The position numbers and the translations under genes were made by a program. The notes under the pieces were generated by a model that was not told the origin of the DNA, made no database searches, and was given only the letters and a program-made list of their open reading frames with translations. A DNA stretch of 61,461 nucleotides, taken from Gemmatimonadota bacterium (lineage in GTDB: Bacteria; Gemmatimonadota; Gemmatimonadetes; Longimicrobiales; Gaopeijiaceae). This document shows, piece by piece, positions 59,639 to 61,461 of this stretch. The stretch lies in assembly GCA_022822425.1 (NCBI GenBank), contig JAJEBS010000292.1, positions 1-61,461 of the forward strand, in the 5' to 3' direction. Each line of letters starts with the position of its first letter. Positions within the stretch are counted from its first letter, which is position 1.

Positions 59639-60787
59639 ATGAAGGAAATGACTCTTTCGCAGCGTTGCATCGTCTTCCTTGTGACAGCGCTCGCGATGCC
59701 CGCAGCCAGTGCCGGGCAGCAGACTTGCGTCGACCGCGACCTGCTTTACCGCCTCGACGGGAGTGACCTCGTTTGGGACGATGTGAGGGCGGTCAGCACC
59801 AACGATTCTCTTCTGGTCGTGCTCACCGAGTCCTATCCGGCCGTCCACCTCTTCGATCTGGCCGACGGCCGCCGACGAGGAAGTTGGGGACGGAGCGGCG
59901 AGGGACCCGGCGAATTCCAGTCAGCCTCCGGAGTTGTGCTGGTGGGCCGCCATGTCTATGCGCTCGATGGCAATCAGGGACGGTTGTCCATCTTCGAGTT
60001 CACGGGCGATCTGGAGCGTACCGTGGCGCTTCGAGACTTCGGAATGCCTCCCAATTTCCCGCGCTGGCTCCATCGGGCAGGGGGGGACACGGTTCTGATC
60101 GGGGTGTCCGTGCCCATGGGCAACGAGAGGTCCATCATTGCACGATCCTTCGGAGCCAGCGCCGACGAAGATCCGGTTGGTCAGGAAACGGTGATCACGT
60201 ACCCCCAGCGGACGGCCGACCTGCGTCTCACCGCACCGGGAGGGCCGGGCCTCACTCTTTCGCATCCTTACTCGCCGACTCCGCAATGGACCCCCGTTTC
60301 CGGGGGCGTGGCGTTTTGGCGCGGGCCGGACCCGGAAGTCAGGATTCTGGGTTTCGACGGCCCGCAGATGTCGGTGGTTTCGCTCGCCCTTGACGACCGT
60401 TTCGAGGTTACCGGGGAAGACAGGGAATACTGGCTTCAGAACGCCATTCCGCAGGAGATCTTCGGGCAACGGGGCGTGTTCGATCCCCTGAGAGAGGTAG
60501 CACGGCGAACCGTCGACTTTCCCGGATACCACCCAACGGTGTTCGAACTCCTGGGCGGACCGGACGATCTCCTGTGGGTGCGCCGGACTCCGGACGGGCG
60601 AAACCAGGTTTGGGACATCGTTGACGCCCGAGGGCAACCGACCAGCCGGATCGCGTTGGCTCGGGATCAGGCCCTCATGGCCGTTGTCCCGGACCACTTG
60701 CTGCTGAAGGTGACGGATGCGCTCGGCGTGGAGTCGGTCGAGGTTCATCCATGCAGTGCGGTGCCCGGCGGCCTGAACCGCCGGTGA
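59639..60787 (+). CDS. 6-bladed beta-propeller secreted protein
   Basis: 382 aa. N-terminal M-K-E-M-T-L-S-Q-R-C-I-V-F-L-V-T-A-L-A-M-P-A-A-S-A-G-Q is a signal peptide; GGGAG lies nine bases before the ATG. Blade motifs: S-L-L-V-V-L-T-E-S-Y-P-A-V-H-L-F-D, G-R-S-G-E-G-P-G-E-F, R-H-V-Y-A-L-D-G-N-Q-G-R-L-S-I-F and D-D-L-L-W-V-R-R-T-P-D-G. Tandem relative of the preceding gene, though not closely similar. Function unknown. Confidence 0.82.
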   Translation: MKEMTLSQRCIVFLVTALAMPAASAGQQTCVDRDLLYRLDGSDLVWDDVRAVSTNDSLLVVLTESYPAVHLFDLADGRRRGSWGRSGEGPGEFQSASGVVLVGRHVYALDGNQGRLSIFEFTGDLERTVALRDFGMPPNFPRWLHRAGGDTVLIGVSVPMGNERSIIARSFGASADEDPVGQETVITYPQRTADLRLTAPGGPGLTLSHPYSPTPQWTPVSGGVAFWRGPDPEVRILGFDGPQMSVVSLALDDRFEVTGEDREYWLQNAIPQEIFGQRGVFDPLREVARRTVDFPGYHPTVFELLGGPDDLLWVRRTPDGRNQVWDIVDARGQPTSRIALARDQALMAVVPDHLLLKVTDALGVESVEVHPCSAVPGGLNRR

Positions 60788-60885
60788 TCGCATGGATGGT
60801 TGAAGCGCCGGAACCCGTTCGCACGCCTGATCGTACCTCAGATGTCCTCGGATGGCATCGATTCACCACAAGCAGGACGTTCGCC

Positions 60886-61344
60886 ATGTCGCGTTGGAAG
60901 AGGGTTATCCGCGGTGTCCTCGGGATGGGGCTGACCTTCGGCGCCATCGGCGCGGCGTTCTTCTCCCTGGTCGCCCTGGTGAGTGCGGTGTTCTTCCCCG
61001 GCGCCGAGGATGAGTTGGGGTTCATGATCATCGCGGGTGCCGTTTGGGGCGTCGGGATCGGTACGAGCTTCTCGGCCATTCTGGCGATCGCGGCGGGCGG
61101 GCGCTCGCTGGACGAGCTTTCCTGCTCACGGGTCGCCTCGGTGGGCGTGCTGGGCGGCCTCCTGCTGGCAGGACTGGTTGTGGGCGGCAGTTGGGGGGAC
61201 TGGCCCAACGGGGGCGCCATCGTCCCGTTCAGCATTCTGCCGCTCCTTGGCGCGGGAGGAGGCGTGGCCAGCCTGCTGATCGCCCGCAAAGCCGGGCGCG
61301 CGTTGCGCTCCGGTGAGGAGACGGGTTCGCTTCTGGAAGGATGA
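60886..61344 (+). CDS. Small multi-pass membrane protein
   Basis: 152 aa from ATG 60886 (M-S-R-W-K-R-V-I-R-G-V-L); the frame opens at 60751 but the extra 45 residues overlap the propeller gene and look non-coding. Four hydrophobic segments at about residues 11-38, 43-65, 80-98 and 108-128, rich in Gly and Ala. A charged tail ends it. No motif recognised. It lies about 100 bp after the propeller stop. Confidence 0.5.
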   Translation: MSRWKRVIRGVLGMGLTFGAIGAAFFSLVALVSAVFFPGAEDELGFMIIAGAVWGVGIGTSFSAILAIAAGGRSLDELSCSRVASVGVLGGLLLAGLVVGGSWGDWPNGGAIVPFSILPLLGAGGGVASLLIARKAGRALRSGEETGSLLEG

Positions 61345-61369
61345 GGGGTTAAGGGAGGGAGGCAAGATC

Positions 61370-61461
61370 ATGAACGGCACTGGCGGCGAGCGCGTGGGCG
61401 CGATGCTGAACCCCCCGCACCTGGGCGAACTGATCCGTGAGAGCATGGACGAGGTCGGATG
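61370..61461 (+). CDS. HigA-like antitoxin, N-terminal part (cut by the window end)
   Basis: ATG 61370 follows AAGGGAGGGAGG about seven bases upstream. The visible 30 codons include M-L-N-P-P-H-L-G-E-L-I-R-E-S-M, the typical N-terminus of HigA/VapI-type XRE antitoxins (N-P-P-H-P-G-E-x-L). No HigB toxin gene precedes it; the upstream gene is a membrane protein. The helix-turn-helix and any toxin downstream lie outside the window. Confidence 0.7.
   Translation, partial: MNGTGGERVGAMLNPPHLGELIRESMDEVG

Noticed and set aside
1-61461. CRISPR arrays, rRNA or tRNA genes, transposases
   Set aside because: No regularly spaced direct repeats, tRNA cloverleaf-like segments, rRNA or transposase proteins were recognised on either strand.

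Overview
The window is high-GC, gene-dense bacterial DNA with no rRNA, tRNA, insertion sequence or CRISPR array that I can see. The protein repertoire points to a Gram-negative, probably Gemmatimonadota (moderate confidence, by inference). It includes six secreted or lipoprotein beta-propellers, a DUF5916 outer-membrane protein, a TonB-type receptor behind an ECF sigma factor, PadR with a prefix-domain membrane protein, tandem FtsX-like permeases and DUF3526-type ABC-2 permeases. GTG and TTG starts and 4-nt gene overlaps are common, so most clusters look like translationally coupled operons.

Layout. 1-7.5 kb: an ABC-2 exporter operon (end of the ATPase, then four permeases in an A-B-A-B order) followed by two metallo-beta-lactamase-fold proteins. 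7.5-12.2 kb: a hairpin repeat, a serine-hydrolase remnant, an ArsR-VOC-propeller operon on the minus strand with two palindromic operators, and a DUF2723 membrane glycosyltransferase-like protein. 12.3-17.5 kb: a minus-strand locus with a propeller-FGE fusion, PadR, a membrane protein and a MotA/TolQ-like protein, plus a decayed tandem duplicate of its FGE and PadR part. 17.6-28.2 kb: a TRAP transporter split by an insertion that carries an AbiEii-like gene, a SulP transporter and a VapC remnant, next to a class V aminotransferase and a GlcD/GlcF-type oxidase fusion (glycolate/glyoxylate or related 2-hydroxyacid metabolism). 28.4-37.9 kb: a two-TM protein with a tiny proline-rich partner, DUF5916, sigma/anti-sigma/TonB receptor, a beta-barrel and a GT2. 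37.9-45.7 kb: a carbohydrate locus (GH4, Na+ symporter, PIG-L deacetylase, NHL lipoprotein). 45.9-53.5 kb: an AtoE-like transporter with a family-5 binding protein, then a HlyD/FtsX efflux set without ATPase and an M15-like membrane protein. 53.5-56 kb: BrnA with a truncated BrnT, then the most striking locus, a thioredoxin-like protein coupled to a UGSC-family selenoprotein. 56-61.5 kb: three propellers, small membrane proteins and the start of a HigA-like antitoxin.

The best discovery candidate is the selenoprotein gene at 55453-55989. Its in-frame TGA at 55738-55740 is followed by an intact reading frame (U-G-S-C-V-S-C-G) and a hairpin with a GGTCT loop 19-23 nt after the TGA, as expected for a bacterial SECIS element. 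An ordinary gene caller would truncate it. Second-tier observations are the repeated 46-47 bp hairpin, the FGE/PadR duplication with loss of a whole propeller, the paired ArsR operators and the unannotated proline-rich small protein.
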